37,823 bases of DNA from Pseudomonas sp. KBW05 (GCF_003852405.1 NZ_QAJM01000049.1:1-37823), one strand, 5' to 3'. Positions 17,279 to 26,004 are shown, counted from the first letter of the stretch. Made by a program: numbers and translations. Notes: generated by a model not told the origin, from the sequence alone.

Positions 17279-17881
17279 ATGTACAAGGTTTATGGCGATT
17301 ACAAGTCGGGCAACTGCTACAAGATCAAATTAATGCTCAACCTGCTGGGCCTTCCCTACCAGTGGATTGACGTGGACATCCTCAAGGGTGACACCCAGAC
17401 CGCCGAGTTCCTGGCCAAGAACCCCAACGGCAAGATCCCGGTGCTGGAACTGGAAGACGGCACCTGCCTGTGGGAATCCAACGCGATCCTCAACTTCCTG
17501 GCCGATGGCAGTGAGTTTTTGCCGACTGAACCGCGTTTGCGCACCCAAGTGCTGCAATGGCAGTTCTTCGAGCAGTACAGCCATGAGCCGTATATTGCGG
17601 TGGCGCGGTTTATCCAGTTCTACCTGAACATGCCGGAAGATCGCCTGGAGGAATACAAGACCTGCCACAAGCGCGGCCACAAGGCGCTGAAGGTGATGGA
17701 GCGCCAGTTGCAGGCCACGCCGTACCTGGTGGGCGAGCAGTATTCGATTGCCGATATTGCGTTGTATGCCTATACCCATGTGGCGCATGAGGGTGGGTTT
17801 GACTTGGCGCCGTATCCTGCGGTGCAGGCGTGGTTGGCACGGGTTGCCAGCCATCCCAAGCATGTGCCGATGCTGGGCTGA
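17279..17881 (+). CDS. Glutathione S-transferase family protein
   Basis: A 200-residue protein. The thioredoxin-like N-terminal domain begins MYKVYGDYKSGNCYKIKLML, with the catalytic Ser/Asn region SGNCYK, the glutathione-binding cis-Pro motif NGKIPVLEL (about 55-63) and ESNAIL. The helical C-terminal domain contains YSIADIALYAYTH with the N-capping Asp. GGGGAG lies just before the ATG. It is 10 bp downstream of the aminotransferase and probably co-transcribed, giving a MarR-controlled pair. The substrate is unknown. Confidence 0.93.
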   Translation: MYKVYGDYKSGNCYKIKLMLNLLGLPYQWIDVDILKGDTQTAEFLAKNPNGKIPVLELEDGTCLWESNAILNFLADGSEFLPTEPRLRTQVLQWQFFEQYSHEPYIAVARFIQFYLNMPEDRLEEYKTCHKRGHKALKVMERQLQATPYLVGEQYSIADIALYAYTHVAHEGGFDLAPYPAVQAWLARVASHPKHVPMLG

Positions 17882-17897
17882 TTCACTCGGTCAAAAT

Positions 17898-17984
17898 GTG
17901 GGAGCGGGCTTGCTCGCGAAAGCGGTGTGTCAGTGACAGATGTAGTGCCTGACACACCGCATTCGCGAGCAAGCCCGCTCCCAC
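17898..17984. repeat. REPIN (TTGCTCGCGAA type)
   Basis: Perfect 23-bp inverted arms at 17898-17920 and 17962-17984, with a further GGTGTGTCAG/CTGACACACC pair inside. It lies between the convergent GST and LysR genes, 16 bp after the GST stop and 2 bp before the LysR stop. Confidence 0.92.
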
Positions 17985-17986
17985 AT

Positions 17987-18883
17987 TTAGCTCTGCGGTG
18001 TGTCAGGTAATGCTTCATTGAGCAGGTCGAAACAGCGCTGTGCTGCGGGGCTCAAGCTCATCCCGCTCCGTGTAATCAAGCCGATCTCCCGGTTCACCCC
18101 AGGATGATCAATGTTGATCCGCTTCAACCCTTCCAAACTGTCCGCCGCCGACTCCGGCAACACACTGATCCCCAGCCCCTGGCGCACCAGCGCCAACACC
18201 GTCGACATGTAGTTGGCTTCCATTCCCGCGTTTAGCGTCAACCGTGTCTCATCGAACAGCGCATCCACCTGCTCACGCACACTGCTGTCGCGGCCGGTGA
18301 GGATGATCGGCTGATCCGCCAGCTGTTCGAGGGTCAGCTGGCGATGGCGAGTGAGGGGATGATTCAGTGGCACAAACGCACACAGCCGGTCATTGAGCAC
18401 CGGGACAAACGCCAGGCCGTGGCTGAGTCGCGCACGCACGCCGATGCCGAAATCCACCTCGCCGGAACGCACCTGGGCATGAATGCGGTGGGCCACCAGG
18501 TCATGCAGGCGCACTTCGATCCCGGCAAAACGCTCGCGAAACAGGCGCAAGGCCGGGGGCAGGGCGCCGGCACAGACCGAGGGCAGGGCGGCGATGGTGA
18601 CGACGCCGCGGCGCAGGGCGGCGAGGTCGCGGGAGCCGGTGACGATGTTGTCCAGGTCCAGCAGCAGTTTTTCCATCGGCCCGCGTGCGTCCTGGCCGGC
18701 GGCGGTGATGCTGACGTGACGCGGGCTGCGGTCGAGCAGGGCGACGCCGAGCCAGTCTTCCAGTTGTTGCACCTGCACGGTCAGTGCCGAGGGTGACAGG
18801 TGCAACTCGTTGGCGGCCCTGGTGAAACTGCCCGTGCGGGCAACAGCAAGAAAGGCTTGGATGTGCTGGATGCTATTTTTCAT
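17987..18883 (-). CDS. LysR-family transcriptional regulator
   Basis: A 298-residue protein. The N-terminal winged helix (IQAFLAVARTGSFTRAANEL, then LSPSALTVQVQQLEDWLG) is standard LTTR, and a periplasmic-binding-protein-like effector domain fills about residues 90-295. It is divergent from the CitMHS-AtuA operon with 125 bp between starts, which makes that operon its likely target. The co-inducer would be the organic acid taken up by the transporter; this is inference. Confidence 0.93.
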   Translation of the reverse strand: MKNSIQHIQAFLAVARTGSFTRAANELHLSPSALTVQVQQLEDWLGVALLDRSPRHVSITAAGQDARGPMEKLLLDLDNIVTGSRDLAALRRGVVTIAALPSVCAGALPPALRLFRERFAGIEVRLHDLVAHRIHAQVRSGEVDFGIGVRARLSHGLAFVPVLNDRLCAFVPLNHPLTRHRQLTLEQLADQPIILTGRDSSVREQVDALFDETRLTLNAGMEANYMSTVLALVRQGLGISVLPESAADSLEGLKRINIDHPGVNREIGLITRSGMSLSPAAQRCFDLLNEALPDTPQS

Positions 18884-18922
18884 AAGAGCAGCTTCATTTT
18901 GTTTTTCCGAACACTAGCGAGT

Positions 18923-18930
18923 GAATATTC
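18923..18930. promoter_or_regulatory. Possible LysR binding core GAATATTC
   Basis: An 8-bp perfect palindrome between the divergent LysR and CitMHS starts. TTCCAAT occurs here and again about 25 bp further on. It is short and the T-N11-A context is not strong. Confidence 0.25.
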
Positions 18931-19008
18931 CAATTTACAAAGACTAACCCGCTTCCAATACTCCAGGGAAAACAATAACCGGCCAACAAGGCCGCTCTGG
19001 AGTAACCC

Positions 19009-20301
19009 ATGCTCGCTACCCTGGGTGTCATTACGATCCTGTGCCTGCTCGCTGCCGTCATGAGCAAACGCCTCTCGCCACTGGTGGCCCTGATCGCCTT
19101 GCCGATCATCGCCGCGCTGCTCGGCGGGTTCGGCCTGCAAACCAGTGCTTTCATCATTACCGGTATCAAGAACGTCGCCCCCGTGGTGGGCATGTTTGTG
19201 TTTGCGATCCTGTTTTTCGGGATCATGACCGATGCCGGCATGCTCGACCCGATCATCGACCGCATCCTGCGCACCGTTGGCACGCGTCCTACACGGATTG
19301 TCGTCGGCACCGCGACCCTGGCGCTGCTGGTGCACCTGGATGGCTCCGGCGCAGTGACCTTTTTGGTGACGGTGCCGGCGATGTTGCCGCTGTACACACG
19401 GCTGGGCATCGACAAACGCATCCTCGCCTGCGTGTGTGCGATGGCAGCCGGGGTGAATTTTTTGCCATGGACCGGCCCGGTACTGCGTTCCTCAGCCGCT
19501 TTGCATGTGCCGGTGGCGGACCTGTTCCAACCACTGATCCCGGTGCAGATCGTTGGCCTGATCTTTGTCTTCGCCTGCGCCTGGTGGCTCGGCCGCCGCG
19601 AAGAAAAACGCCTGGGCCTGGGCGCCGGCTCCACTGTGGATGCCATGCCGCAGCGGGTGCTCAGCGATGACGACATCAAGTTGCGCCGCCCGCGTCTGTT
19701 CTGGGTCAACCTGATTCTGACGGTGTTGGTGATGGTGGTGATGATTGCCGGCTGGGTCGACCCGGTGGTGATGTTCATGCTCGGCACTGTGGTGGCGCTG
19801 TGCATCAACTACCCCAACGTGGACGCCCAGCGCGCCCGCATCGATGCGCATGCCAAGACCGCCCTGACCATGGCCAGCATCCTGCTCGCCGCTGGGGTGT
19901 TCACCGGCATCATGCAAGGCACCGGCATGCTCAAGGCGATTGCCGAAGTGGCGGTGGCGCAGATCCCGGCCGGCCACGGCAAGCTGATCCCGGCGGTGGT
20001 GGGCTTTATTTCCATGCCCCTGAGCATGCTGTTTGATCCCGATTCCTACTATTTCGGCGTGATGCCGGTGATCGCCGAAGTCGGCAAGGCCCTGGGCGTC
20101 GACCCGCTGCAAGTGGCCCAGGCCTCGCTGCTGGGCGTGCATACCACCGGTTTCCCGGTCAGCCCGCTGACCCCCGCGACCTTCCTGTTGGTGGGCCTGT
20201 GCAAGATCGAATTGGCCGATCACCAGCGCTTCACCATCCCTTTTCTGTTTGCCGCGTCGGTGTTGATGACCCTGACCGCGCTGCTCCTGGGAGTGATTTG
20301 A
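19009..20301 (+). CDS. CitMHS-family metal-citrate/organic acid transporter
   Basis: A 430-residue inner-membrane protein with about 12 hydrophobic segments. The family-typical blocks are PLVALIALPIIAALLGGFG near the start, FGIMTDAGMLDPIIDRIL, HLDGSGAVTFLVTVPAMLPL, and the C-terminal DPDSYYFGVMPVIAEV and GFPVSPLTPATFLLVGL. Known members import Mg2+- or Ca2+-citrate with protons. TGGAG precedes the ATG. The AtuA-like gene begins one base after its stop, and a LysR gene is divergent. The real substrate here may be another tricarboxylate or hydroxy acid handled by the AtuA-like pair. Confidence 0.92.
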   Translation: MLATLGVITILCLLAAVMSKRLSPLVALIALPIIAALLGGFGLQTSAFIITGIKNVAPVVGMFVFAILFFGIMTDAGMLDPIIDRILRTVGTRPTRIVVGTATLALLVHLDGSGAVTFLVTVPAMLPLYTRLGIDKRILACVCAMAAGVNFLPWTGPVLRSSAALHVPVADLFQPLIPVQIVGLIFVFACAWWLGRREEKRLGLGAGSTVDAMPQRVLSDDDIKLRRPRLFWVNLILTVLVMVVMIAGWVDPVVMFMLGTVVALCINYPNVDAQRARIDAHAKTALTMASILLAAGVFTGIMQGTGMLKAIAEVAVAQIPAGHGKLIPAVVGFISMPLSMLFDPDSYYFGVMPVIAEVGKALGVDPLQVAQASLLGVHTTGFPVSPLTPATFLLVGLCKIELADHQRFTIPFLFAASVLMTLTALLLGVI

Positions 20302-20302
20302 G

Positions 20303-21625
20303 ATGAAAACCTTGCGCATCGGTTCTGGCGCCGGTTATTCCGGCGACCGTATCGAACCTGCCGTCGAATTGGCCGAGCGTGGCGACCTGGATTATCTGGT
20401 GTTCGAATGCCTGGCTGAACGCACCATCGCCCTCGCGCAACAGGCGCGGATCAGTGATCCCGCGGGCGGTTACGACCCGCTGTTGAGTGAGCGCATGCGC
20501 CGCGTGTTGCCGTTCGTGGGCGATAAAACTGGGCGTCGCCTGCGGGTGATCACCAATATGGGCGCGGCCAACCCCGTGTCGGCGGCGGTTGAAGTACGGC
20601 GGATTGCCAGCGAACTGGGCCTGGAACTCAAGGTGGTCGCCGTGGTTGGCGACGATGTGCTGGACGTGTTGCAAGGCGATTTTCTGCTGGATAACGGCCA
20701 GACGGTCGGGTCCCTGGGCGAACGGCTGATCTCGGCGAATGCCTACCTGGGGGTCGAGGGCATCCTGGAGGCGCTGCACGCCGACGCCGATGTGGTGATC
20801 ACCGGGCGGGTGGCCGACCCTTCGCTGTTCCTCGCGCCGCAGATGTTTGAATTCGGCTGGGCGGCGGACGATTGGCCGCGCCTGGGGCGCGGTACGCTGG
20901 TCGGGCATTTGCTGGAATGTGCCGGGCAAGTCAGTGGTGGTTATTTCGCTGATCCCGGCTTCAAGGACGTGGATGACCTCGCGCGCCTGGGCTTCCCCTT
21001 GGCCGAAATCGATGCCGACGGTGAAGCCTTGATCACCAAGGTCGCGGGCTCGGGCGGGCGGGTCAGCCGCGCCACCTGCACTGAGCAATTGATCTACGAA
21101 GTGCATGACCCGGCGGCGTACCTCACGCCGGATGTCACGGCGGACTTTTCCCAGGTGGGGTTTGTCGAGGAGGCCGTTGATCGCGTGCGCGCTCAAGGGG
21201 CAGACGGCCGCGCGCGTCCCGAGCGGTTGAAAGTCAGCGTCGGTTATCTGGACGGTTGGATTGGCGAGGGGCAAATGTCCTACGGCGGGCCGGGGGCTGT
21301 CGCACGGGCAGAGTTGGCGCGGGCTGTCGTCCTCAAGCGCCTGGAATTGATGGGGGTGAAGATGCAGGACGTGCGCGCCGAACTGATCGGCATGGACGCG
21401 CTCCACGGCCCGCGCAGCACCGTCGAACCCTGGGAAGTGCGCCTGCGCGTGGCGGCTCGCTGTGAGGATCGCCTTGAGGCAGTGCGGGTTGGCAATGAAG
21501 TGGAAACCCTCTACACCAACGGCCCGTCCGGCGGCGGCGGTGCCAGCAAAAGCGTACGGCAGGTGGTGGCGGTGGCATCGTTGTTGCTGCCGCGTGATGC
21601 GGTCAACCCGAGGATCGAAGCATGA
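20303..21625 (+). CDS. AtuA-family protein (DUF1446 core)
   Basis: A 440-residue protein of the acyclic-terpene-utilization AtuA family. It starts KTLRIGSGAGYSGDRIEPA and contains DYLVFECLAERTIALAQ, ITNMGAANPVSA, the VVITGRVADPSLFLAP block and GGYFADPGFKDVDDLA. The biochemical activity of the family is not established. Canonical AtuA proteins are near 590 residues because they carry a C-terminal ferredoxin-like domain; here that domain is the next gene. The start is one base after the CitMHS stop and the end overlaps the next gene by four bases, so the three genes form a tight operon for some organic acid. Confidence 0.88.
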   Translation: MKTLRIGSGAGYSGDRIEPAVELAERGDLDYLVFECLAERTIALAQQARISDPAGGYDPLLSERMRRVLPFVGDKTGRRLRVITNMGAANPVSAAVEVRRIASELGLELKVVAVVGDDVLDVLQGDFLLDNGQTVGSLGERLISANAYLGVEGILEALHADADVVITGRVADPSLFLAPQMFEFGWAADDWPRLGRGTLVGHLLECAGQVSGGYFADPGFKDVDDLARLGFPLAEIDADGEALITKVAGSGGRVSRATCTEQLIYEVHDPAAYLTPDVTADFSQVGFVEEAVDRVRAQGADGRARPERLKVSVGYLDGWIGEGQMSYGGPGAVARAELARAVVLKRLELMGVKMQDVRAELIGMDALHGPRSTVEPWEVRLRVAARCEDRLEAVRVGNEVETLYTNGPSGGGGASKSVRQVVAVASLLLPRDAVNPRIEA

Positions 21626-21936
21626 AGTTGCACACGCTGGCCCATTCCCGCACCGGGGATAAGGGCGATACGTCGAACATTTCGATCATTGCTTATCGCG
21701 CAGAGGATTATCCGTTGCTGTGTGAGCAACTGACGGCCGAACGCGTGGCCGAATTTTTTGCCGGATTGCTGGAGCCGGGTGCGGCGCCGGTGCGGCGCTA
21801 CGAATTGCCCACTGTGCAGGCGCTGAACTTCGTACTACCGGGGATCTTGCGCGGTGGCGTCACGCGTTCGCTGGCGCTGGATGCCCATGGCAAGTGCCTG
21901 GGTTCGGCCTTGTTGGATGTGGAAATACAAGGTTAG
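21622..21936 (+). CDS. Stand-alone AtuA C-terminal (ferredoxin-like fold) domain protein
   Basis: A 104-residue protein, MKLHTLAHSRTGDKGDTSNI onward, matching the C-terminal part of full-length AtuA proteins, where SR(T/S)GDKG(D/N) is the conserved opening. It ends RGGVTRSLALDAHGKCLGSALLDVEI. The ATG overlaps the previous stop (ATGA), so the two chains are probably made together and act as one complex. No iron-sulfur cysteine cluster is present despite the fold name. A REPIN follows the stop. Confidence 0.85.
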   Translation: MKLHTLAHSRTGDKGDTSNISIIAYRAEDYPLLCEQLTAERVAEFFAGLLEPGAAPVRRYELPTVQALNFVLPGILRGGVTRSLALDAHGKCLGSALLDVEIQG

Positions 21937-21955
21937 AGACTGGCACAAAACAAAT

Positions 21956-22042
21956 GTGGGAGCTGGCTTGCCTGCGATGGCGGTGGGTCAGTTGGCATTT
22001 CTGCTACTGATACACCGCCATCGCAGGCAAGCCAGCTCCCAC
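21956..22042. repeat. REPIN (TTGCCTGCGAT type)
   Basis: Perfect 23-bp inverted arms at 21956-21978 and 22020-22042, with GGCGGTG/CACCGCC near the inner ends. It lies between the convergent AtuA-like operon and the GST-N/glutaredoxin-like gene. Confidence 0.92.
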
Positions 22043-22061
22043 AGGGGGTTATCCGCGCCTG

Positions 22062-22433
22062 TCAGATCGCGGCAAACCGCTTGTCCAGGTAATCAATGAT
22101 CACCTTGGAGTCATACATCCAAGTGACCTGGCCATTCTCTTCAATGCGCAGGCACGGCACCTTGATCTTGCCGCCTTGCTCCAGCAGGGTCTGGCGATCC
22201 TGCTCGTTGTTCTTCGCGTCCTTCAACGCCACCGGCACATTCAGGCGGTGCAGGGTACGACGGGTCTTCACGCAGAACGGGCAGGCGTGGAACTGATACA
22301 GCGTCAGGTCCTTGGCCGCTGCGTTGACTTGAGCCTGCTGCTCGGCCGAACGCTGCTTTTTGCGTGGGCGCGTCAGGAAGTCGCCCGCGATGATGACGTG
22401 GCCGAGGCCCACTCGAAGTGCTTTGACAAACAT
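22062..22433 (-). CDS. Glutaredoxin/GST N-terminal-domain protein
   Basis: A 123-residue protein. A basic, partly hydrophobic N-terminal segment (residues 1-30) is followed by a single thioredoxin-fold domain: LTLYQFHACPFCVKTRRTLH carries the CPFC redox motif, then IKVPCLRI with the cis-Pro and WMYDSKVIIDYLDKRF. There is no helical GST C-terminal domain. AGAGG precedes the ATG. It is 57 bp beyond the folE terminator and probably has its own promoter. A dithiol or monothiol oxidoreductase role is likely from the motif. Confidence 0.88.
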   Translation of the reverse strand: MFVKALRVGLGHVIIAGDFLTRPRKKQRSAEQQAQVNAAAKDLTLYQFHACPFCVKTRRTLHRLNVPVALKDAKNNEQDRQTLLEQGGKIKVPCLRIEENGQVTWMYDSKVIIDYLDKRFAAI

Positions 22434-22490
22434 GGCTGAAACCTCTTGCCCATGAAGAAGGGGCCGCAGCTTACCTGATTTCTGCAGGCG

Positions 22491-22520
22491 AAAAAAAACC
22501 GGCGATGAACGCCGGTTTTC
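22491..22520 (-). terminator. Intrinsic terminator after folE
   Basis: On the minus strand a GC-rich stem (ACCGGCG with CGCCGGT, 22499-22516) is preceded by AAAA and followed by eight T. It lies 15 bp beyond the folE stop. The A-tract on the other side could also let it act on plus-strand transcripts. Confidence 0.88.
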
Positions 22521-22534
22521 TCCTACCCAGCCGG

Positions 22535-23080
22535 TTACTTGATCAGGCTGAGGAATTCGCTGCGGGTTGCCGCGTTTTCGCGGAACTCACCCAGCATCAC
22601 CGAGGTGATCATCGACGAATTCTGTTTCTCCACACCGCGCATCATCATGCACATGTGCTTGGCCTCGATCACCACGGCCACGCCCAGGGCACCCGTCACC
22701 TGCATCACCGCATCGGCGATCTGGCGGCTGAGGTTTTCCTGGATCTGCAGGCGACGTGCGTACATATCGACAATCCGCGCGACCTTCGACAGGCCCAGCA
22801 CTTTGCCGCTTGGGATATACGCGACATGGGCCTTGCCGATAAACGGCAGCAGGTGGTGTTCGCACAACGAGTACAACTCGATGTCCTTGACCAGCACCAT
22901 TTCGCTGTTGTCAGAGCTGAACAAGGCACCGTTGGTGACTTCTTCCAGGGTCTGCTCATAACCGCGGCAGAGGTACTGCATCGCCTTGGCGGCACGCTTT
23001 GGCGTGTCCAGCAGACCCTCGCGGGAAACGTCCTCGCCGAGTTGGCCGAGGATCGCGGTGTAATTCTGTTCCAGGGACAT
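22535..23080 (-). CDS. folE: GTP cyclohydrolase I FolE
   Basis: A 181-residue T-fold enzyme, typical of the zinc-dependent FolE group. The zinc ligands are Cys73 and His76 in [10 protein letters not shown] and Cys144 in KHMCMMMRG; the substrate region [21 protein letters not shown] is intact. It makes dihydroneopterin triphosphate, the first step toward folate. The ATG at 23080 gives the standard length; a 20-codon upstream extension is not needed. It is followed by an intrinsic terminator. Confidence 0.96.
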   Translation of the reverse strand: MSLEQNYTAILGQLGEDVSREGLLDTPKRAAKAMQYLCRGYEQTLEEVTNGALFSSDNSEMVLVKDIELYSLCEHHLLPFIGKAHVAYIPSGKVLGLSKVARIVDMYARRLQIQENLSRQIADAVMQVTGALGVAVVIEAKHMCMMMRGVEKQNSSMITSVMLGEFRENAATRSEFLSLIK

Positions 23081-23158
23081 GAAACTACCTGTGGGATTTT
23101 CGCAAAGCGCAAGGTTACGGTGGCGGACACATCGCTGCAAGCCTGAAGAGGCGACTTG

Positions 23159-23716
23159 TTACTCGTCACGCCCTTCCATCATGGTGCGCTTGAGCATCAC
23201 ATACACCGCTCCCGCGCCGCCGTGGCGGGCCTGGCATGAGGTAAAGCCGAGCACTTGCGCATGCTGGCGCAGCCAGGTGTTGACGTGGCTTTTGATCATC
23301 GGGCGCTTGCCGTCCAGCCGCACGGCCTTGCCGTGGGTGACGCGTACGCAGCGAATTTCGAATTTGGTCGCTTCGGCGAGGAAGGCCCACAGGGTTTCGC
23401 GGGCTTTTTCCACGGTCATACCGTGCAAGTCGAGGCTGCCTTCGAAGGGGATCTGGCCGACCTTGAGCTTGCGCATCTGGCTTTCCTGCACGCCGTCGCG
23501 GGCCCACATCAGCTCGTCTTCGGGGCCGACGTCGATCACGAACTGGTCCGACAGGCCGTCCACGGTGGTGGCATCGGTGCGCACGGTCGCGGCCTGGCGC
23601 AGCTTGGCGATCTGCGCGCGGTCGGCCTTGGGTTTGCCGGTATCGGCGCGGTCGTGCTTGATCGGCTTGACGCCGCGCAGCTCGTTTTTGAACAGGGAAA
23701 AATCGTCGTCTTGCAT
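23159..23716 (-). CDS. Smr-domain protein
   Basis: A 185-residue protein with a charged N-terminal region (1-85) and a C-terminal Smr domain containing SLDLHGMTVEKARETL, VTHGKAV and QARHGGAGAVYVML. The LDLHG and HGGxGA motifs are the expected nuclease-site elements of MutS2-type Smr domains. CGGAGG precedes the ATG. It lies 78 bp upstream of folE in the same direction, an order I recall from P. aeruginosa. The cellular role of the stand-alone form is unsettled. Confidence 0.92.
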   Translation of the reverse strand: MQDDDFSLFKNELRGVKPIKHDRADTGKPKADRAQIAKLRQAATVRTDATTVDGLSDQFVIDVGPEDELMWARDGVQESQMRKLKVGQIPFEGSLDLHGMTVEKARETLWAFLAEATKFEIRCVRVTHGKAVRLDGKRPMIKSHVNTWLRQHAQVLGFTSCQARHGGAGAVYVMLKRTMMEGRDE

Positions 23717-23791
23717 ATCAGCCTCCGCGAAGGGCGGGCAGTTTACCTAAATCGCGGCGGCCGGGGCGCAGGAAACGCTATTCAAGCGCCA

Positions 23792-24112
23792 TCAGTCGTG
23801 CTTTTTCATCAGGTGCGAGGCGATATTGAGTGACAACGGCTGGCGCATCTTCCTACGGCTACGACGCCATAACCACACGCCCAGCCACAGCACCAGCAAC
23901 CCGCTTGCCAGCAGGATTGCCGAACCGCCAGGGCTGGCATTCAGCTCGCCAAGGGCCGGTGAATGACCCGACAAACCAGCGCCACCAGCACCCGCCAGCA
24001 GCAGACCTACTAGCGCCAGCAACGCGGCAAAGCCGGCTACCAGGCGCAGACGCCAATTGCTCGGGCCCTTGGGGCGCAAGCGACGAGCATCAAAACCATC
24101 GGATATCTTCAT
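23792..24112 (-). CDS. Small two-helix membrane protein, unknown function
   Basis: A 106-residue protein with a basic N-terminus (RRLRPKGPSNWRLR), a first hydrophobic helix at about 24-45, a short Gly/Pro/Ser loop, and a second helix at about 64-85 followed by RRSRRK. Both ends are positively charged and thus probably cytoplasmic. GGAGG precedes the ATG. No domain is recognised. Its conserved place beside the Smr gene argues that it is real. Confidence 0.75.
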   Translation of the reverse strand: MKISDGFDARRLRPKGPSNWRLRLVAGFAALLALVGLLLAGAGGAGLSGHSPALGELNASPGGSAILLASGLLVLWLGVWLWRRSRRKMRQPLSLNIASHLMKKHD

Positions 24113-24205
24113 CCCGACCTTTCCTCCAGGGTATCGGCCCTTCGACCGGAAGATACACAGGTTGTTCCGGGGGGAGGGGTAAATGCGCCAAATGAGAAGG
24201 CAATG

Positions 24206-24242
24206 GGGATGAGCGGGGCCGTAAACACGCCGCTCATCCCCG
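24206..24242 (-). terminator. Hairpin after the isochorismatase-like gene
   Basis: A perfect 12-bp stem (GGGGATGAGCGG at 24206-24217 with its complement at 24231-24242) around 13 bases, six bases beyond the stop at 24249. It has no T-tract, so it may stabilise the mRNA end rather than terminate. Confidence 0.5.
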
Positions 24243-24248
24243 GTACGA

Positions 24249-24839
24249 TCAGATCAGATCTTTGGTCAAGGCGAGGGTGGCGAAGTTGTCGGCCATGATG
24301 GCCATTTCGGTCTGCTGCACGTGCTCGGCACTCAGGATGCCGCCTTTGTAAGGCAGGTCGCGCGTGGCGCAGGCGTCTTCCACCAGGGTGCAGCGAAAGC
24401 CCAGGTTCTTGGCCGCACGTACGGTGGTGCTGACGCTGGAGTGGCTCATGAAGCCGGCCACGATCAGGTCCAGGGAGCCAAGGTCTTGCAGGTGTTTTTC
24501 CAGGCCGGTGCCGTGGAAGGCGCTGGGCAGCAGCTTGCCGATGATGGTTTCGTCACCGCTTGGCTCAAGGCCGGAAATGAACTCACCGCGCTCGCCTTGC
24601 GGGTCGAACAGGCCGCCGACGGTGCCCAGGTGGCGTACGTGGACAATCGGGCGCCCGGCGTTGCGGGCCGCTGCAACCAGTTGCTTGATGTTGTCTACCG
24701 CTGCGTCCATGCCCGAGAGGGCGAGTGGACCGCTGAGGTATTCCTTCTGGGCGTCGATGATCACGAGGGTCGCATGGCTGAGGTTGGCTGCTGCGTAACC
24801 GCGACCGCTGAGTTGAAACATCGTCTTTGGAACGGACAT
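24249..24839 (-). CDS. Isochorismatase-fold hydrolase with Ser at the catalytic Cys position
   Basis: A 196-residue protein of the cysteine-hydrolase/isochorismatase superfamily. The catalytic Asp29 (VIIDAQKEY) and Lys102 (GKLLPSAFHGTGL) are in place, but the nucleophile-elbow motif reads AGFMSHSSVSTTVRAA, so Ser135 (AGC, 24437-24435) stands where most members have Cys. AGGAG lies about nine bases before the ATG at 24839; upstream in-frame codons lack a ribosome site. It is divergent from prmB. Substrate unknown; it could be a Ser-based or non-hydrolytic variant, as in EntB-type members that also lack the Cys. Confidence 0.88.
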   Translation of the reverse strand: MSVPKTMFQLSGRGYAAANLSHATLVIIDAQKEYLSGPLALSGMDAAVDNIKQLVAAARNAGRPIVHVRHLGTVGGLFDPQGERGEFISGLEPSGDETIIGKLLPSAFHGTGLEKHLQDLGSLDLIVAGFMSHSSVSTTVRAAKNLGFRCTLVEDACATRDLPYKGGILSAEHVQQTEMAIMADNFATLALTKDLI

Positions 24840-25076
24840 TCTGGGGCTCCTGTGAGGGGGGCTTTTGCGACATTGTCCACTGGCTGAGCGGTTCTGTGAA
24901 TCGCTACTATCGTAAGGTACGCCGTTGTTGGCGTGCAGCCTTGTCAAGTGGGCGCCGCGTTTAACCGAATGCTGGCAATTTGGATGAAATCCGACGGATG
25001 GCGACGACGTTTCGTACATCGTCGGTACAGGCGAAGGCTGTTAGAATCGCCGGTCGTTTTTTCAGGAGTCTGCCCC

Positions 25077-25985
25077 GTGATCACTTCCCGCCTGCGCACC
25101 TTGCGCGACCACATCCGTTGGGCTGTCAGCCGTTTCCATGGGGAAGACCTGTTTTTTGGCCATGGCACCGACAATGCCTGGGATGAAGCCCGCCAATTGG
25201 TGCTCGGTGCCTTGCACCTGCCATGGGAAATTGCTGATAGCTACCTGGACTGTAACCTGGAAGAAGAAGAGATTTCCCACGTGCAGCGTTTGTTGCACCG
25301 GCGCATCCACGAGCGTGTGCCTACCGCCTACCTGTTGAATGAAGCGTGGTTCTGCGGCATGTCGTTTATCGTTGACGAGCGCGTGCTGATCCCGCGCTCA
25401 CCGATTGGCGAGCTGATCGAAAACCGCTTCGAGCCTTGGCTGGCCCAACCGCCGGCGCGCATTCTCGACCTGTGCACTGGCTCGGGTTGCATCGGTATTG
25501 CCTGCGCCTACGAGTTCCAGGACGCCGAAGTGGTGCTGGGGGACTTGTCCTTTGAAGCGTTGGAAGTGGCCAACCAGAACATCGAGCGTCATGGTGTCGA
25601 TGAACGCGTTTACACCGTGCAGGGCGATGGCTTCGACGGCCTGCCGGGCCAGCGCTTCGATTTGATCGTGTCCAACCCGCCGTATGTGGATGCCGAAGAT
25701 TTTGCCGACATGCCGGACGAATACCAGCACGAACCCGAGCTGGGCCTGGCCTGCGGTGATGATGGCTTGAACCTGGTACGGCGCATGCTGGCCGAGGCGG
25801 CGGACCATCTGACCGAGAAGGGCTTGCTGATTGTTGAAGTGGGCAACAGCCAGGTGCACGTCGAGGCGTTGTACCCAGAGGTGGACTTTGCCTGGCTGGA
25901 CTTCCAGCGCGGTGGGCACGGGGTGTTCATGTTGACGGCGGAGCAGTGTCGTAAGCATCAGGCAGCATTTGCCGCCAAGGTGTAA
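25077..25985 (+). CDS. prmB: Ribosomal protein L3 glutamine methyltransferase PrmB
   Basis: A 302-residue SAM-dependent methyltransferase. Helical N-terminal part to about residue 100, then the Rossmann core with [19 protein letters not shown] (motif I), [14 protein letters not shown], and the glutamine-binding NPPY at 200-203. The start is GTG at 25077 with CAGGAG upstream, giving [15 protein letters not shown], the expected PrmB N-terminus. It modifies L3 at Gln150 in E. coli. It lies upstream of a hypothetical gene, the alpha/beta hydrolase gene and aroC on the conserved backbone. HemK/PrmC is the alternative, but the N-terminus fits PrmB better. Confidence 0.94.
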   Translation: MITSRLRTLRDHIRWAVSRFHGEDLFFGHGTDNAWDEARQLVLGALHLPWEIADSYLDCNLEEEEISHVQRLLHRRIHERVPTAYLLNEAWFCGMSFIVDERVLIPRSPIGELIENRFEPWLAQPPARILDLCTGSGCIGIACAYEFQDAEVVLGDLSFEALEVANQNIERHGVDERVYTVQGDGFDGLPGQRFDLIVSNPPYVDAEDFADMPDEYQHEPELGLACGDDGLNLVRRMLAEAADHLTEKGLLIVEVGNSQVHVEALYPEVDFAWLDFQRGGHGVFMLTAEQCRKHQAAFAAKV

Positions 25986-26004
25986 CTGTAGGAACTGGGT
26001 CAGT

